From contig NZ_QUBQ01000007.1 in assembly GCF_003388735.1 (NCBI RefSeq), positions 62,001 through 126,000 on the forward strand: a stretch of 64,000 nucleotides of DNA, in the 5' to 3' direction. A program made the position numbers and the translations under genes. The notes under the pieces are model-generated. The model searched no databases. It worked only from the letters and a program-made list of their open reading frames with translations, and was not told where the DNA came from. This stretch comes from Paenibacillus paeoniae (GTDB lineage Bacteria; Bacillota; Bacilli; Paenibacillales; Paenibacillaceae). Shown here one piece after another: positions 24,049-33,011 of the stretch (positions are counted from its first letter, which is position 1; each line of letters begins with the position of its first letter).

Positions 24049-25452
24049 ATGAAAAAAGGACGCGTTGTATCCGTCATGGGTCCGGTCGTCGACCTTGAGT
24101 TCGAACGCGGCAACCTGCCGGAAATTTTGAACGCTGTCAAAATCGTTCACAAAGCTGCTCAAGGCGGAGTGGACATTAACCTGACGCTGGAAGTAGCGGT
24201 TCACCTTGGTGACAACATGGTTCGTGCCGTTGCGATGAGCACGACAGACGGTCTTGTTCGCGGTATGGAAGTTGTAGACACAGGTGCAGCTATCACCATT
24301 CCGGTGGGTGCTCCAACGCTAGGCCGCGTGTTTAACGTACTTGGCGAACCAATCGATGAAGCTGGCGATGTTACGTCGGAAGTTAATCTTCCGATCCACC
24401 GTCAAGCACCTGCTTTCGACGAATTGTCCACACAATCGGAAATTCTCGAGACAGGCATCAAAGTTATTGACTTGCTTGCACCATACGCTAAAGGCGGTAA
24501 AATCGGCTTGTTCGGCGGCGCCGGTGTAGGTAAGACGGTAACGATCCAGGAGCTTATCAATAACATCGCTCAAGAGCACGGCGGTATCTCTGTATTCGCT
24601 GGCGTAGGCGAGCGTACTCGTGAAGGTAATGACTTGTACCACGAGATGAAAGAATCCGGCGTACTTCCGAAAACAGCGATGGTATTCGGTCAGATGAACG
24701 AACCGCCAGGCGCGCGTCAACGCGTAGCTTTGACGGGTCTGACTATGGCTGAGTACTTCCGTGATGAAGAAGGTAAAGACGTTCTTCTGTTCGTCGACAA
24801 CATCTTCCGCTTCACGCAAGCGGGCTCCGAGGTTTCCGCCCTTCTGGGACGTATGCCATCGGCAGTAGGTTACCAGCCAACGCTGGCAACAGAGATGGGT
24901 CAGCTTCAAGAGCGTATCACATCCACGAAAAAAGGTTCTGTAACGTCCATTCAGGCGATCTACGTTCCTGCGGATGACTATACGGATCCAGCTCCTGCAA
25001 CAACGTTCGCCCACTTGGACGCAACGACAAACCTGGAGCGTAAAATTTCCGAGATGGGTATCTTCCCAGCGGTTGATCCATTGGCATCCTCTTCCCGTAT
25101 TCTTAACCCTGAGGTTCTGGGCGAAGAGCATTACAATGTTGCTCAAGGCGTGAAGAAAATTCTTGCTCGCTACAAAGAGCTTCAAGATATTATCGCGATC
25201 CTAGGTATGGACGAGTTGAGCGAAGAAGACAAAGTGACAGTTGGCCGCGCACGCAGAATCCAATTGTTCTTGTCCCAGCCGTTCCACGTTGCCGAGCCGT
25301 TTACGGGTACACCAGGCAAATACGTACAGGTTAAAGAATCCGTTCGTAGCTTCAAAGAAATTCTCGAGGGCAAATATGACCACCTGCCGGAAGAAGCATT
25401 CCGTTATGTAGGTGTTATTGAAGAAGCCGTAGAGAAAGCCAAAACGCTTTAA
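24049..25452 (+). CDS. atpD: ATP synthase F1 subunit beta
   Basis: This 467-residue catalytic subunit has Walker A GGAGVGKT, the catalytic glutamate in GVGERTREGNDLY, Walker B VLLFVDNIFRFTQAGSE and the DELSEED loop, which reads MDELSEEDK here. ATG 24049 has AGGAGGGAA upstream. The sequence is full length with no odd feature. Confidence 0.98.
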   Translation: MKKGRVVSVMGPVVDLEFERGNLPEILNAVKIVHKAAQGGVDINLTLEVAVHLGDNMVRAVAMSTTDGLVRGMEVVDTGAAITIPVGAPTLGRVFNVLGEPIDEAGDVTSEVNLPIHRQAPAFDELSTQSEILETGIKVIDLLAPYAKGGKIGLFGGAGVGKTVTIQELINNIAQEHGGISVFAGVGERTREGNDLYHEMKESGVLPKTAMVFGQMNEPPGARQRVALTGLTMAEYFRDEEGKDVLLFVDNIFRFTQAGSEVSALLGRMPSAVGYQPTLATEMGQLQERITSTKKGSVTSIQAIYVPADDYTDPAPATTFAHLDATTNLERKISEMGIFPAVDPLASSSRILNPEVLGEEHYNVAQGVKKILARYKELQDIIAILGMDELSEEDKVTVGRARRIQLFLSQPFHVAEPFTGTPGKYVQVKESVRSFKEILEGKYDHLPEEAFRYVGVIEEAVEKAKTL

Positions 25453-25476
25453 TAGCGAAAGGCGGGAGGAATCCAG

Positions 25477-25878
25477 ATGAGTACCTTTCTGGTAGAAATC
25501 GTAACGCCTGAGCGCAAGGTGTATCAGGAAACGGCGAACATGGTAAGCGTAACGGGTGTAGATGGCGAGCTAGGCATTATGCCTAACCACATCCCGCTCG
25601 TAACGCCGCTTCGTATCGCTCCTGTTACGATCAAACGTGATGGCAAAGTCGATATTATCGCTGTGAACGGCGGTTTTATCGAAGTCCGCAAGGACAAAAT
25701 CGTTATTCTTGCTGAGAGCGCAGAGCTCGCGAAAGACATCAATATCGAACGTGCGGAGGCTGCGAAGCAGCGTGCACAACAGCGTCTGGCTGCCAAGCAG
25801 GACGAGGTTGACTTCCGCCGTGCCGAGATGGCTATGCAGCGCGCGATGAACCGCTTGAATGTGAGACAAAAGATCTAA
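25477..25878 (+). CDS. atpC: ATP synthase F1 subunit epsilon
   Basis: This 133-residue subunit has the N-terminal beta sandwich (TPERKVYQETANMVSVTGVDGELGIMPNHIPLV) and a C-terminal two-helix arm rich in Arg, Ala and Glu (AEAAKQRAQQRLAAKQ) that can inhibit hydrolysis in related enzymes. ATG 25477 follows GGGAGGAA. It closes the operon and is followed by a terminator. Confidence 0.96.
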   Translation: MSTFLVEIVTPERKVYQETANMVSVTGVDGELGIMPNHIPLVTPLRIAPVTIKRDGKVDIIAVNGGFIEVRKDKIVILAESAELAKDINIERAEAAKQRAQQRLAAKQDEVDFRRAEMAMQRAMNRLNVRQKI

Positions 25879-25887
25879 TCGATGCTA

Positions 25888-25930
25888 AGGAGCCTTTCGT
25901 GCGCATGCCGCGCGGAAGGCTTCTTTTTTG
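25888..25930 (+). terminator. Intrinsic terminator after atpC
   Basis: AGCCTTTCG and CGGAAGGCT pair around a GC-rich middle (TGCGCATGCCGCG region), followed by TCTTTTTTG. Confidence 0.8.
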
Positions 25931-26059
25931 CTTTAACCATTATTATGCAAGAATCATTGCAAATAAAATGTGAGGGAAGGGACGATTTTCAGGGCTTCAC
26001 AGCATACAATGGGATATGCTGCCCAAAAGATAGGGGATGTCTCGAACGCAACTCCGTCA

Positions 26060-26088
26060 TAGACGATAGTGGAAGCATTTGTTATAAT
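26060..26088 (+). promoter_or_regulatory. Sigma-A promoter of the nuo operon
   Basis: TAGACG (26060-26065, 4 of 6) and a perfect TATAAT (26083-26088) are 17 bases apart. The start near 26095 leaves a leader of about 65 bases. Confidence 0.65.
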
Positions 26089-26160
26089 TGTGAGGAAAAT
26101 TGACCATCAAGAGCGACTGTACAGACATCCTGCATACCATCCTTTTACGGAGGCGATTGT

Positions 26161-26526
26161 GTGGATAACTATGTCAATCACTATGTCGTCGTCGCGATTT
26201 TTCTCGTACTGGGCATTTTGCTCCCGGTCGTGGCTTTGACAGTCGGACGGCTGCTGAGGCCGCATAAACCGACCGATCCGAAACGAAGTACATACGAGAG
26301 CGGCAACGAGCCAGTAGGCGAAGGTCAGGTCAGATTCAACATCCGGTACTATATGTTTGCCCTTATGTTTGTCATTTTTGATGTGGAAACCGTTTTCTTA
26401 TACCCGTGGGCCGTTGCGTACAATAAGCTCGGTCTTTTTGTGCTGGTCGAAATGGTCATTTTTGCGGGAATGCTGCTCATTGGACTTCTATACGCATGGA
26501 AGAAGAGGGTGCTGAGATGGAATTGA
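26161..26526 (+). CDS. nuoA: NADH-quinone oxidoreductase subunit A
   Basis: This 121-residue membrane subunit has three helices and the conserved block FNIRYYMFALMFVIFDVETVFLYPWAV with the essential acidic pair. YESGNEPVG is the usual loop. GTG 26161 is preceded by GGAGG. It opens an eleven-gene nuoABCDHIJKLMN operon that lacks nuoE, nuoF and nuoG, the usual state in Bacillus relatives, so the electron donor may not be NADH directly. The end overlaps nuoB. Confidence 0.96.
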   Translation: MDNYVNHYVVVAIFLVLGILLPVVALTVGRLLRPHKPTDPKRSTYESGNEPVGEGQVRFNIRYYMFALMFVIFDVETVFLYPWAVAYNKLGLFVLVEMVIFAGMLLIGLLYAWKKRVLRWN

Positions 26527-27035
26527 ACCTGGAGTCGATTACACTCGAAGAGCGCAGGGAGCTGGAACGCAACGTATTTATGGGAACGCTGGAGCAGCTA
26601 AAAGGATGGGCAAGGAGCAATTCGCTTTGGCCTCTAACGTTTGGCCTGGCATGTTGTGCTATTGAGATGATGGGTACGGGTGCTTCCCACTATGACTTAG
26701 ACCGGTTCGGCGTCATGTTCCGCACATCCCCCAGACAGTCCGATGTGATGATCGTATCGGGTACGGTGACGAAGAAGATGGGGCCGCTGCTCCGCCGCCT
26801 ATACGATCAAATGCCGGAGCCGAAGTGGGTAATTGCGATGGGGTCGTGCGCCACTGCTGGCGGGCCATACGTCAAATCGTACGCCGTCATAAAGGGCGTC
26901 GATCAGATTGTGCCGGTCGATGTTTATATTCCCGGTTGTCCACCTAATCCCGCAGCGCTTATCTACGGGATCAACAAGCTGCAGGAGAAAATTCGTTATG
27001 AGGCTAAGACCGGGAAGCAGGTGACGAGTCGTTGA
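26517..27035 (+). CDS. nuoB: NADH-quinone oxidoreductase subunit B
   Basis: This 172-residue subunit holds cluster N2, the last iron-sulfur centre before quinone. The ligands are in GLACCAIEMM (tandem Cys), MGSCATAGG and PGCPPNP. I choose ATG 26517, which has GAGGGTG upstream and begins MELNLESI; ATG 26496 would add seven residues. It overlaps nuoA by ten bases and nuoC by four. Confidence 0.96.
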   Translation: MELNLESITLEERRELERNVFMGTLEQLKGWARSNSLWPLTFGLACCAIEMMGTGASHYDLDRFGVMFRTSPRQSDVMIVSGTVTKKMGPLLRRLYDQMPEPKWVIAMGSCATAGGPYVKSYAVIKGVDQIVPVDVYIPGCPPNPAALIYGINKLQEKIRYEAKTGKQVTSR

Positions 27036-27721
27036 GTGACGAGGAGAAAGAGAATTTAAAGGCAAATGAGCTGACAGAGCAGCAGGAAGCAATGGAGCCG
27101 AAGCAAGCTCCTCCACCAATCGACGCGGAGCGTGAGGCGAAGCTGAAGGCTGCAGCAGAAGCGCGAGCAGCTAGGGCGGCAGCCAAAGCGAAAGCTGAAG
27201 CGGAAGCGGCTCAGGCGGAGCTGGACACTCCTAAGGAGCCATCACCGAGGCAAAACGATCTGGAGCGTTATGTCCGGCTAATTGAGGACACAGTTGGTCA
27301 AGGCACGGTCAAAGAGTCTGGTCTGAATGAGTTGAATGCTGACATGCCGATGCTCGTCATTGCGTCCGAACAATGGCCAGAGGTCAGCCTGTTGCTCCGG
27401 GATCATGGAGAGCTCAGATTCAGCTATCTTCGCAATGTATCCGGCATCGATTATGAGACGTATCTGGAGATAGTCTATTTCCTGCTGTCGCTCGACAATA
27501 AGCAAGATGTCGCAATCAAGCTGAGAACGGACCGGGAGGCACCATCCGTTCCTTCTGCAACGCCGACGTGGTCTACCGCCAATTGGAATGAACGGGAAAT
27601 CTATGATTTGCTCGGTATTTCATTTACCGGCCATCCCGATCTAAGACGTATTATGATGCCTGATGATTGGGTCGGCCACCCCTTGCGCAAAGATTATGAA
27701 CCGCTTGATTCGGAGGTGTAG
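27032..27721 (+). CDS. nuoC: NADH-quinone oxidoreductase subunit C with Ala/Lys/Glu-rich N-terminal extension
   Basis: This 229-residue subunit of the hydrophilic arm has its conserved domain in the C-terminal part (FSYLRNVSGIDYETYLEIVYFLL, then WNEREIYDLLGISFTGHPDLRRIMMPDDWVGHPLRKDY). Residues 1 to about 75 are a low-complexity charged extension of Ala, Lys, Glu and Pro, likely a disordered or helical tail. The TTG at 27032 overlaps the nuoB stop. A later start would remove the extension, but no well-placed site with a good ribosome binding site is evident. Confidence 0.92.
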   Translation: MSDEEKENLKANELTEQQEAMEPKQAPPPIDAEREAKLKAAAEARAARAAAKAKAEAEAAQAELDTPKEPSPRQNDLERYVRLIEDTVGQGTVKESGLNELNADMPMLVIASEQWPEVSLLLRDHGELRFSYLRNVSGIDYETYLEIVYFLLSLDNKQDVAIKLRTDREAPSVPSATPTWSTANWNEREIYDLLGISFTGHPDLRRIMMPDDWVGHPLRKDYEPLDSEV

Positions 27722-27728
27722 AGGACCG

Positions 27729-28829
27729 GTGATTCGAACGGAAGAACTGCTGCTCAATGTCGGACCCCAGCATCCCAGCACGCATGGCGTGTTTCGGATC
27801 GTAGTCAAGCTTGATGGAGAAGTCATCACGGAAGCAACACCTGTCATGGGCTACTTGCACAGAGGAACGGAGAAGCTGGCCGAAAGCCTTAACTTCACGC
27901 AAATTATTCCTTATACCGATCGGATGGATTACGTGTCCGCCATGACCAATAATTACGTTCTGGTTCATGCCGTCGAGACGATGATGGGGCTGGAAGTGCC
28001 GCTGCGCGCGGAATTTCTGCGATTAATCGTGATGGAGCTGCAGCGTGTAGCCAGTCATCTGGTATGGTGGGGAACTTATCTGCTGGACATTGGCGCGATG
28101 AGCCCGTTCCTGTATGCTTTCCGCGACCGGGAGATCATCATCAATCTGTTCAACGAGCTGTGCGGCGCAAGGCTGACCTACAATTATATGCGGGTCGGGG
28201 GTGTGAAGTGGGATGCTCCTCCAGGTTGGATGGATAAAGTAAAGGATTTTATTCCGTATATGGAGAAGAAGCTGGAGGAGTATGACAAGCTGGTATCCGG
28301 CAATGAAATCTTCCTGGCGCGCATAAAAGGAGTCGGTCAATATGATGCTGCAACCGCAATTGACCATGGCTTGTCTGGGGCCAACCTGAGATGTACAGGC
28401 GTGAGATGGGATTTGCGCAGGGATGAACCATACAGTCTTTACTCTCGCTTCGAATTTGATGTGCCAATCGGTCATAACGGAGACTGCTATGACCGCTATC
28501 TCGTACGTCTGGAGGAGATCAGACAGAGCCTGCGCATCTTGAAGCAGGCGGTCGAGCAATTCCCGAGCGACGGAGAGACGATGGGCAAGGTGCCGCGTGT
28601 CATTCGTCCGCCTGTGGGAGAGACCTACGTGAGGATCGAATCGCCTCGGGGAGAAATCGGATGTCATATCGTCTCCAAGGGCAAGGCTGAGCCGTATCGC
28701 CTCAAATTCAGAAGGCCATCGTTCGTCAATCTGCAAATTTTGCCCAAGCTTCTCGTAGGCGAAACCATGACCAATTTGATTACGATATTAGGCGGAATCG
28801 ATATCGTGGTAGGGGAGGTTGATTGCTGA
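27729..28829 (+). CDS. nuoD: NADH-quinone oxidoreductase subunit D
   Basis: This 366-residue subunit forms the quinone site with NuoB. Family blocks are VGPQHPSTHGVFR with the quinone-contact His, MGYLHRGTEKLAE, TDRMDYVSAMTNN and the C-terminal ESPRGEIGCHIVSKGKAEPYRLKFR. GTG 27729 is the start that matches the family. It begins seven bases after nuoC and overlaps nuoH by one base. Confidence 0.96.
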   Translation: MIRTEELLLNVGPQHPSTHGVFRIVVKLDGEVITEATPVMGYLHRGTEKLAESLNFTQIIPYTDRMDYVSAMTNNYVLVHAVETMMGLEVPLRAEFLRLIVMELQRVASHLVWWGTYLLDIGAMSPFLYAFRDREIIINLFNELCGARLTYNYMRVGGVKWDAPPGWMDKVKDFIPYMEKKLEEYDKLVSGNEIFLARIKGVGQYDAATAIDHGLSGANLRCTGVRWDLRRDEPYSLYSRFEFDVPIGHNGDCYDRYLVRLEEIRQSLRILKQAVEQFPSDGETMGKVPRVIRPPVGETYVRIESPRGEIGCHIVSKGKAEPYRLKFRRPSFVNLQILPKLLVGETMTNLITILGGIDIVVGEVDC

Positions 28830-29842
28830 TGGGCGCGTGGCTGAATGAGCCGCTGACGTGGGGCAGTGCATTGATTTTATTCCTATGGTCAACGGTGTTT
28901 CTGCTGATTGTATTAGGTTTTGTGACGTATGCCATTTATTACGAACGAAAGGTGATCGGCTGGATGCAGCTTCGCATCGGCCCTAATCGGGTCGGACCGT
29001 TCGGACTGCTTCAGACGGTAGCCGACATCTTCAAGCTTCTGATCAAAGAAGACACCATACCTCGGAGGGCGGATCGGCTGCTTTTCATCATCGCACCTGC
29101 TCTCGCTTTCATTCCTTCATTCACCGTGCTTGCCGTTATTCCTTACACCGAGAAGCTGTATTTCGCCGACTTGAACGTTGGCTTGCTCTATTACGTGGCG
29201 CTGTCCGGCATTACGACGTTAGCGATGGTGCTAGGCGGATGGGCCTCCAATAACAAATATGCTTTGCTTGGCGGCATGCGCTCCGCAGCGCAAATGATCA
29301 GCTACGAGGTGCCGCTCGTCATATCCATCGTAGGCGTCATCCTCTTAAGTGGAAGTTTGAACCTGCGCGATATCGTAGCAGCCCAGGGAGGAGGCTGGTT
29401 CTGGAGCTGGAATTTGTTCCCTCAGATTATTGGGTTTATCGTCTTCTACATTGCGGCGGTATCCGAGCTGAACCGGACGCCCTTCGATTTGCCGGAGGCA
29501 GAGTCGGAGCTGGTAGCTGGGTATCATGTGGAATACAGCGGCTTCCGCTTCGCATTCTTTATGCTTGCGGAGTATGTATACGTCTATGCTATTGCGGCGC
29601 TGACAACCGTTCTATTCCTTGGCGGCTGGCATGCTCCTGCGCCATTTCTCGATTTTGTGCCGGGCATTATTTGGTTTCTGCTCAAGTTTGCTTTTATTGT
29701 CTTCTCGCTATTCTGGATACGGGCGACCTTCCCGCGCGTTCGTGTCGACCAGCTCATGAGTCTTGGCTGGAAGGTGCTTCTTCCAGTAGCGCTGCTTAAC
29801 GTATTTCTCACCGCACTCTATCTGGAGCTGTTCGTGAAATAA
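28829..29842 (+). CDS. nuoH: NADH-quinone oxidoreductase subunit H
   Basis: This 337-residue membrane subunit of about eight helices links the quinone cavity to the proton path. Signatures are YERKVIGWMQLRIGPNRVGPFGLLQ, the LLIKEDTIPRRAD loop and ELNRTPFDLPEAESELVAGYHVEYSG with conserved acidic residues. ATG 28829 overlaps the nuoD stop (TGATG). Confidence 0.97.
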   Translation: MGAWLNEPLTWGSALILFLWSTVFLLIVLGFVTYAIYYERKVIGWMQLRIGPNRVGPFGLLQTVADIFKLLIKEDTIPRRADRLLFIIAPALAFIPSFTVLAVIPYTEKLYFADLNVGLLYYVALSGITTLAMVLGGWASNNKYALLGGMRSAAQMISYEVPLVISIVGVILLSGSLNLRDIVAAQGGGWFWSWNLFPQIIGFIVFYIAAVSELNRTPFDLPEAESELVAGYHVEYSGFRFAFFMLAEYVYVYAIAALTTVLFLGGWHAPAPFLDFVPGIIWFLLKFAFIVFSLFWIRATFPRVRVDQLMSLGWKVLLPVALLNVFLTALYLELFVK

Positions 29843-29864
29843 GGGTTTGAAAGGGGAGAGAAGC

Positions 29865-30314
29865 ATGAATGGATTGCTGCAAGGACTTGGCGTCACGCTG
29901 AAGGCTCTGACGGCTCCAAAGGTGACAACATCCTATCCGGATGAACCCTTCTTAATGCCGGATCGCTTCCGGGGCATCCAGAACTTTATACCCGATCTAT
30001 GTATCGTATGCAATCAATGCGCCCGTATCTGTCCGACTGATTGCATTACACTTACAGGCAAGCCAAATCCCGATCCTGAGAAAAAAGGCAAGGTTATCGA
30101 TACCTTCGATATTAACTTTGAGATTTGCATTCTATGCGATCTCTGCACCGAGGTATGTCCGACGGAAGCGATTGTGATGACGAACCACTTCGAACTGGCT
30201 GTGTATAGCCGGGATGAGCTGTATAAGGATGCGGAGTGGCTGACGGATAACAATACATTAGTCAGGAAGGACAACAATAATATCGGGGCTCCGGCAAAAG
30301 GGGGCGCCAAATAA
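29865..30314 (+). CDS. nuoI: NADH-quinone oxidoreductase subunit I
   Basis: This 149-residue ferredoxin-like subunit carries two [4Fe-4S] motifs, CIVCNQCARICPTDC and CILCDLCTEVCPTEA, which form N6a and N6b. ATG 29865 has AAAGGGGAG at the right distance. The C-terminus is rich in Asn and Asp. It is followed at once by nuoJ. Confidence 0.96.
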   Translation: MNGLLQGLGVTLKALTAPKVTTSYPDEPFLMPDRFRGIQNFIPDLCIVCNQCARICPTDCITLTGKPNPDPEKKGKVIDTFDINFEICILCDLCTEVCPTEAIVMTNHFELAVYSRDELYKDAEWLTDNNTLVRKDNNNIGAPAKGGAK

Positions 30315-30830
30315 TTGTTTAACGTCAACATAACGGGAGAGTATGTCGTGTTTTTTATATTCGCGACTATCATTATTGGCGGAGCGGTACTGATGATCAG
30401 CCTGGAGAAGGTGGTTCATATGGTCATCTCTATGGCAGCCGCCTTTCTGGGCCTTGCGGGCATGTATGTGTTGTTGGACGCGGAATTCGTCGCCTTCGTT
30501 CAAGTGCTGATCTACGCGGGCGCAGTCTCCATCCTCATGATCTTCGGCATTATGATGACGAAGCATAACGGCGAGGCGGCTGAGCCGGTGAAGCCGTTGC
30601 ATGAGACTCTTGCTGTTATTGGTGCGCTTTGTCTGTTCGGACTGCTCTTTTATGCGATCCGTGCATCAGACTTTCAGAGTACAGCTGCTTTTCATCCTGG
30701 CGAGGATAATACGTTGGCCATTGGCGAGCTGTTATTTACGGGTTATATCGTACCGTTTGAACTGTTGTCCATCTTGCTTACCGTCGCATTCATAGGCGCT
30801 ATTGCCTTGGCGAAGAAGGAGGCGGAGTAG
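30315..30830 (+). CDS. nuoJ: NADH-quinone oxidoreductase subunit J
   Basis: This 171-residue membrane subunit has five helices, with the family block AFVQVLIYAGAVSILMIFGIMMTK. The TTG at 30315 directly follows the nuoI stop and uses GGGGG about ten bases upstream. The end abuts nuoK. Confidence 0.94.
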   Translation: MFNVNITGEYVVFFIFATIIIGGAVLMISLEKVVHMVISMAAAFLGLAGMYVLLDAEFVAFVQVLIYAGAVSILMIFGIMMTKHNGEAAEPVKPLHETLAVIGALCLFGLLFYAIRASDFQSTAAFHPGEDNTLAIGELLFTGYIVPFELLSILLTVAFIGAIALAKKEAE

Positions 30831-31133
30831 ATGCTGTCTTCCTATCTCACACTTGCCGCTATATTGTTCTGCATAGGTTTGTACGGCACGCTTGCCAAGC
30901 GCAATGCGATTATCGTCTTGCTCTCACTGGAGTTAATGCTGAATGCTGTCAATTTGAACCTGATCGCTTTCTCCAAGTACGGAGCAATCCCTTCCCTGAC
31001 GGGACAACTCTTTTCGATCTTCACGATAACGGTGGCGGCGGCTGAAGCTGCGATTGCGGTTGCGATTCTGATTGCGTTATTCCGGGCACGCGGCACTGTT
31101 CTGGTCGATGCGTTCAATCGGATGAGGAGGTAG
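30831..31133 (+). CDS. nuoK: NADH-quinone oxidoreductase subunit K
   Basis: This 100-residue, three-helix proton-path subunit has LLSLELMLNAVNLNLIAFS with the conserved Glu and the AAAEAAIAVAILIALFR helix with the second Glu. ATG 30831 follows the nuoJ stop without a gap; AGGAGG lies just upstream. Confidence 0.96.
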   Translation: MLSSYLTLAAILFCIGLYGTLAKRNAIIVLLSLELMLNAVNLNLIAFSKYGAIPSLTGQLFSIFTITVAAAEAAIAVAILIALFRARGTVLVDAFNRMRR

Positions 31134-31139
31134 AGGCAG

Positions 31140-33011
31140 ATGGACTTTTTTGCGAAAATCGCATGGATTATCCCGCTAGTTCCTCTTATCTCCTTTCTTG
31201 TGTTGATGACACTCGGCAGAGGGTTTCGAAAAGCGGGCGTATGGATAGGTTCCATTGGAGCGCTCGGCGCTTTTGTTCTGTCCCTGCTCGTCCTGACGGA
31301 GAGGCTGAAGCCGCATGCTGTCGATTACAGCTACAACTTCAGCTGGATCTCGATTGGCGAATATTCGCTTCGGATTGGGTTTGAAATTACGAATTTGACG
31401 GCGTTGATGCTCGTAGTGGTCACCCTTGTCGGCTTACTCGTCAATATCTATTCAGCAGGCTACATGGCCTCTGACGAGCGAATCACCGTATTCTACAGCT
31501 ATGTCTCACTCTTCACTTTTTCTATGCTAGGTCTAGTATTGTCGGATAATCTCCTCTCCTTTTATCTGTTCTGGGAGCTGGTCGGTGTCTGCTCCTTCCT
31601 GCTTGTCGGTTTCTGGTACGCACGTCCTGCCGCCCGAGCGGCAGCCAAAAAAGCATTCATTGTGACCAGAATCGGGGACGCCGGACTTCTGCTTGCCATC
31701 CTGGTGCTTTTTTGGAATATGCCCGGTCATGCCCTCGACTTTACGATGATTGAGAGTGTGTTCGGCGGACAAGGCGGTGTGATTACAAGCGGCATCACAA
31801 CGCTGATCGCATTGCTCTTATTTCTTGGGGCTGTGGGTAAATCGGGACAATTCCCGCTTCATGTCTGGCTGCCTGACGCGATGGAAGGCCCCACGCCGAT
31901 TAGTGCGTTGATTCACGCGGCGACGATGGTGGCAGCCGGCGTATTCTTGATCGCTCGCACCTTCCCCATATTTGAAGCTTCGCCCGCAGCTATGGAGACC
32001 GTAGCCTATGTGGGTGCCTTTACGGCGATCTTCGCGGCCGTAATCGCGCTCGCACAAAATGACCTGAAGCGAATACTAGCCTACTCCACGATTAGCCAGC
32101 TTGGCTATATGATGCTAGCGCTTGGTCTAGGAGCGATGACAGGAGCAATCTTTCATTTATTCACGCATGCCTTCTTCAAAGCGCTGTTGTTCCTGGCAGC
32201 AGGGAGTGTCATTCATGCTGTACATACAGGGGATATTCGGGAGATGGGAGGCATCGGCTCGCGCATGCGGATTACCGCATGGACGTTCGCGATTGGAGCG
32301 CTGGCTCTCGCGGGCATCCCGCCGCTCTCTGGTTTTTGGTCGAAGGATGCCATTCTGACAGCGGCGCTTACTCAAAACCCCCTGTTATTCACCGTTGGTT
32401 TGCTGACGGGCTTCTGCACGGCGTTGTACATGACCCGACTATTTGTGCTCGTCTTTCTGGGGAAATCCGGATCGGCAGCAGCGCATGCGAAGGAGTCGCC
32501 GCGCGTCATGACGATACCGCTTATCATGTTGGCTGTATTTGCAGCTGTCGCCGGATTCGTAGATTTGCCATGGAGCGGGTGGTTAAGCACATGGTTAAGC
32601 GACGAGGTGATTACGCCTCATGCCAGTATAGTCGTCATCGTATTATCGATTGCAGCAGGTGTGCTTGGCATAGGGACTGGATGGCTTCTATATGGAAGAG
32701 GGAAAACTACCAGCCGTTCAATTGCCAATTGGATGCCCGGACTCGTTAAGGTGGCAGAACGTAAATTTTATATCGATGAGCTCTATGAAATTCTATTTGT
32801 AAAGTCGTTGCGAGTTGTTGGAATCTGTCTCGCGGCGATCGATACCTATATCATTGGCGGAGTCGTGAAGCTGACAGGGGCTGCGGCTAGCGCCGCAGGG
32901 AGACTGGGACTCAGACTGCAGAATGGTCAGGTACAGACCTACGGTGTTGCTGCAGTGCTGGGCGTGGTAGCCATAGCGCTCGTCGTGATTGGAAGGAGGA
33001 TGCTGTCATGA
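31140..33011 (+). CDS. nuoL: NADH-quinone oxidoreductase subunit L
   Basis: This 623-residue antiporter-like subunit is the most distal proton pump. Key segments are FWELVGVCSFLLVGFW with its Glu, FLGAVGKSGQFPLHVWLPDAMEGPTPISALIHAATMVAAGVFL with the Lys and His residues, and AYSTISQLGYMMLALG. The C-terminal lateral-helix region is present. It overlaps nuoM by four bases. Confidence 0.96.
   Translation: MDFFAKIAWIIPLVPLISFLVLMTLGRGFRKAGVWIGSIGALGAFVLSLLVLTERLKPHAVDYSYNFSWISIGEYSLRIGFEITNLTALMLVVVTLVGLLVNIYSAGYMASDERITVFYSYVSLFTFSMLGLVLSDNLLSFYLFWELVGVCSFLLVGFWYARPAARAAAKKAFIVTRIGDAGLLLAILVLFWNMPGHALDFTMIESVFGGQGGVITSGITTLIALLLFLGAVGKSGQFPLHVWLPDAMEGPTPISALIHAATMVAAGVFLIARTFPIFEASPAAMETVAYVGAFTAIFAAVIALAQNDLKRILAYSTISQLGYMMLALGLGAMTGAIFHLFTHAFFKALLFLAAGSVIHAVHTGDIREMGGIGSRMRITAWTFAIGALALAGIPPLSGFWSKDAILTAALTQNPLLFTVGLLTGFCTALYMTRLFVLVFLGKSGSAAAHAKESPRVMTIPLIMLAVFAAVAGFVDLPWSGWLSTWLSDEVITPHASIVVIVLSIAAGVLGIGTGWLLYGRGKTTSRSIANWMPGLVKVAERKFYIDELYEILFVKSLRVVGICLAAIDTYIIGGVVKLTGAAASAAGRLGLRLQNGQVQTYGVAAVLGVVAIALVVIGRRMLS

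Noticed and set aside
25882..26103. 73-codon frame after atpC
   Set aside because: It begins inside the atpC terminator, has no family resemblance and lies over the nuo promoter.
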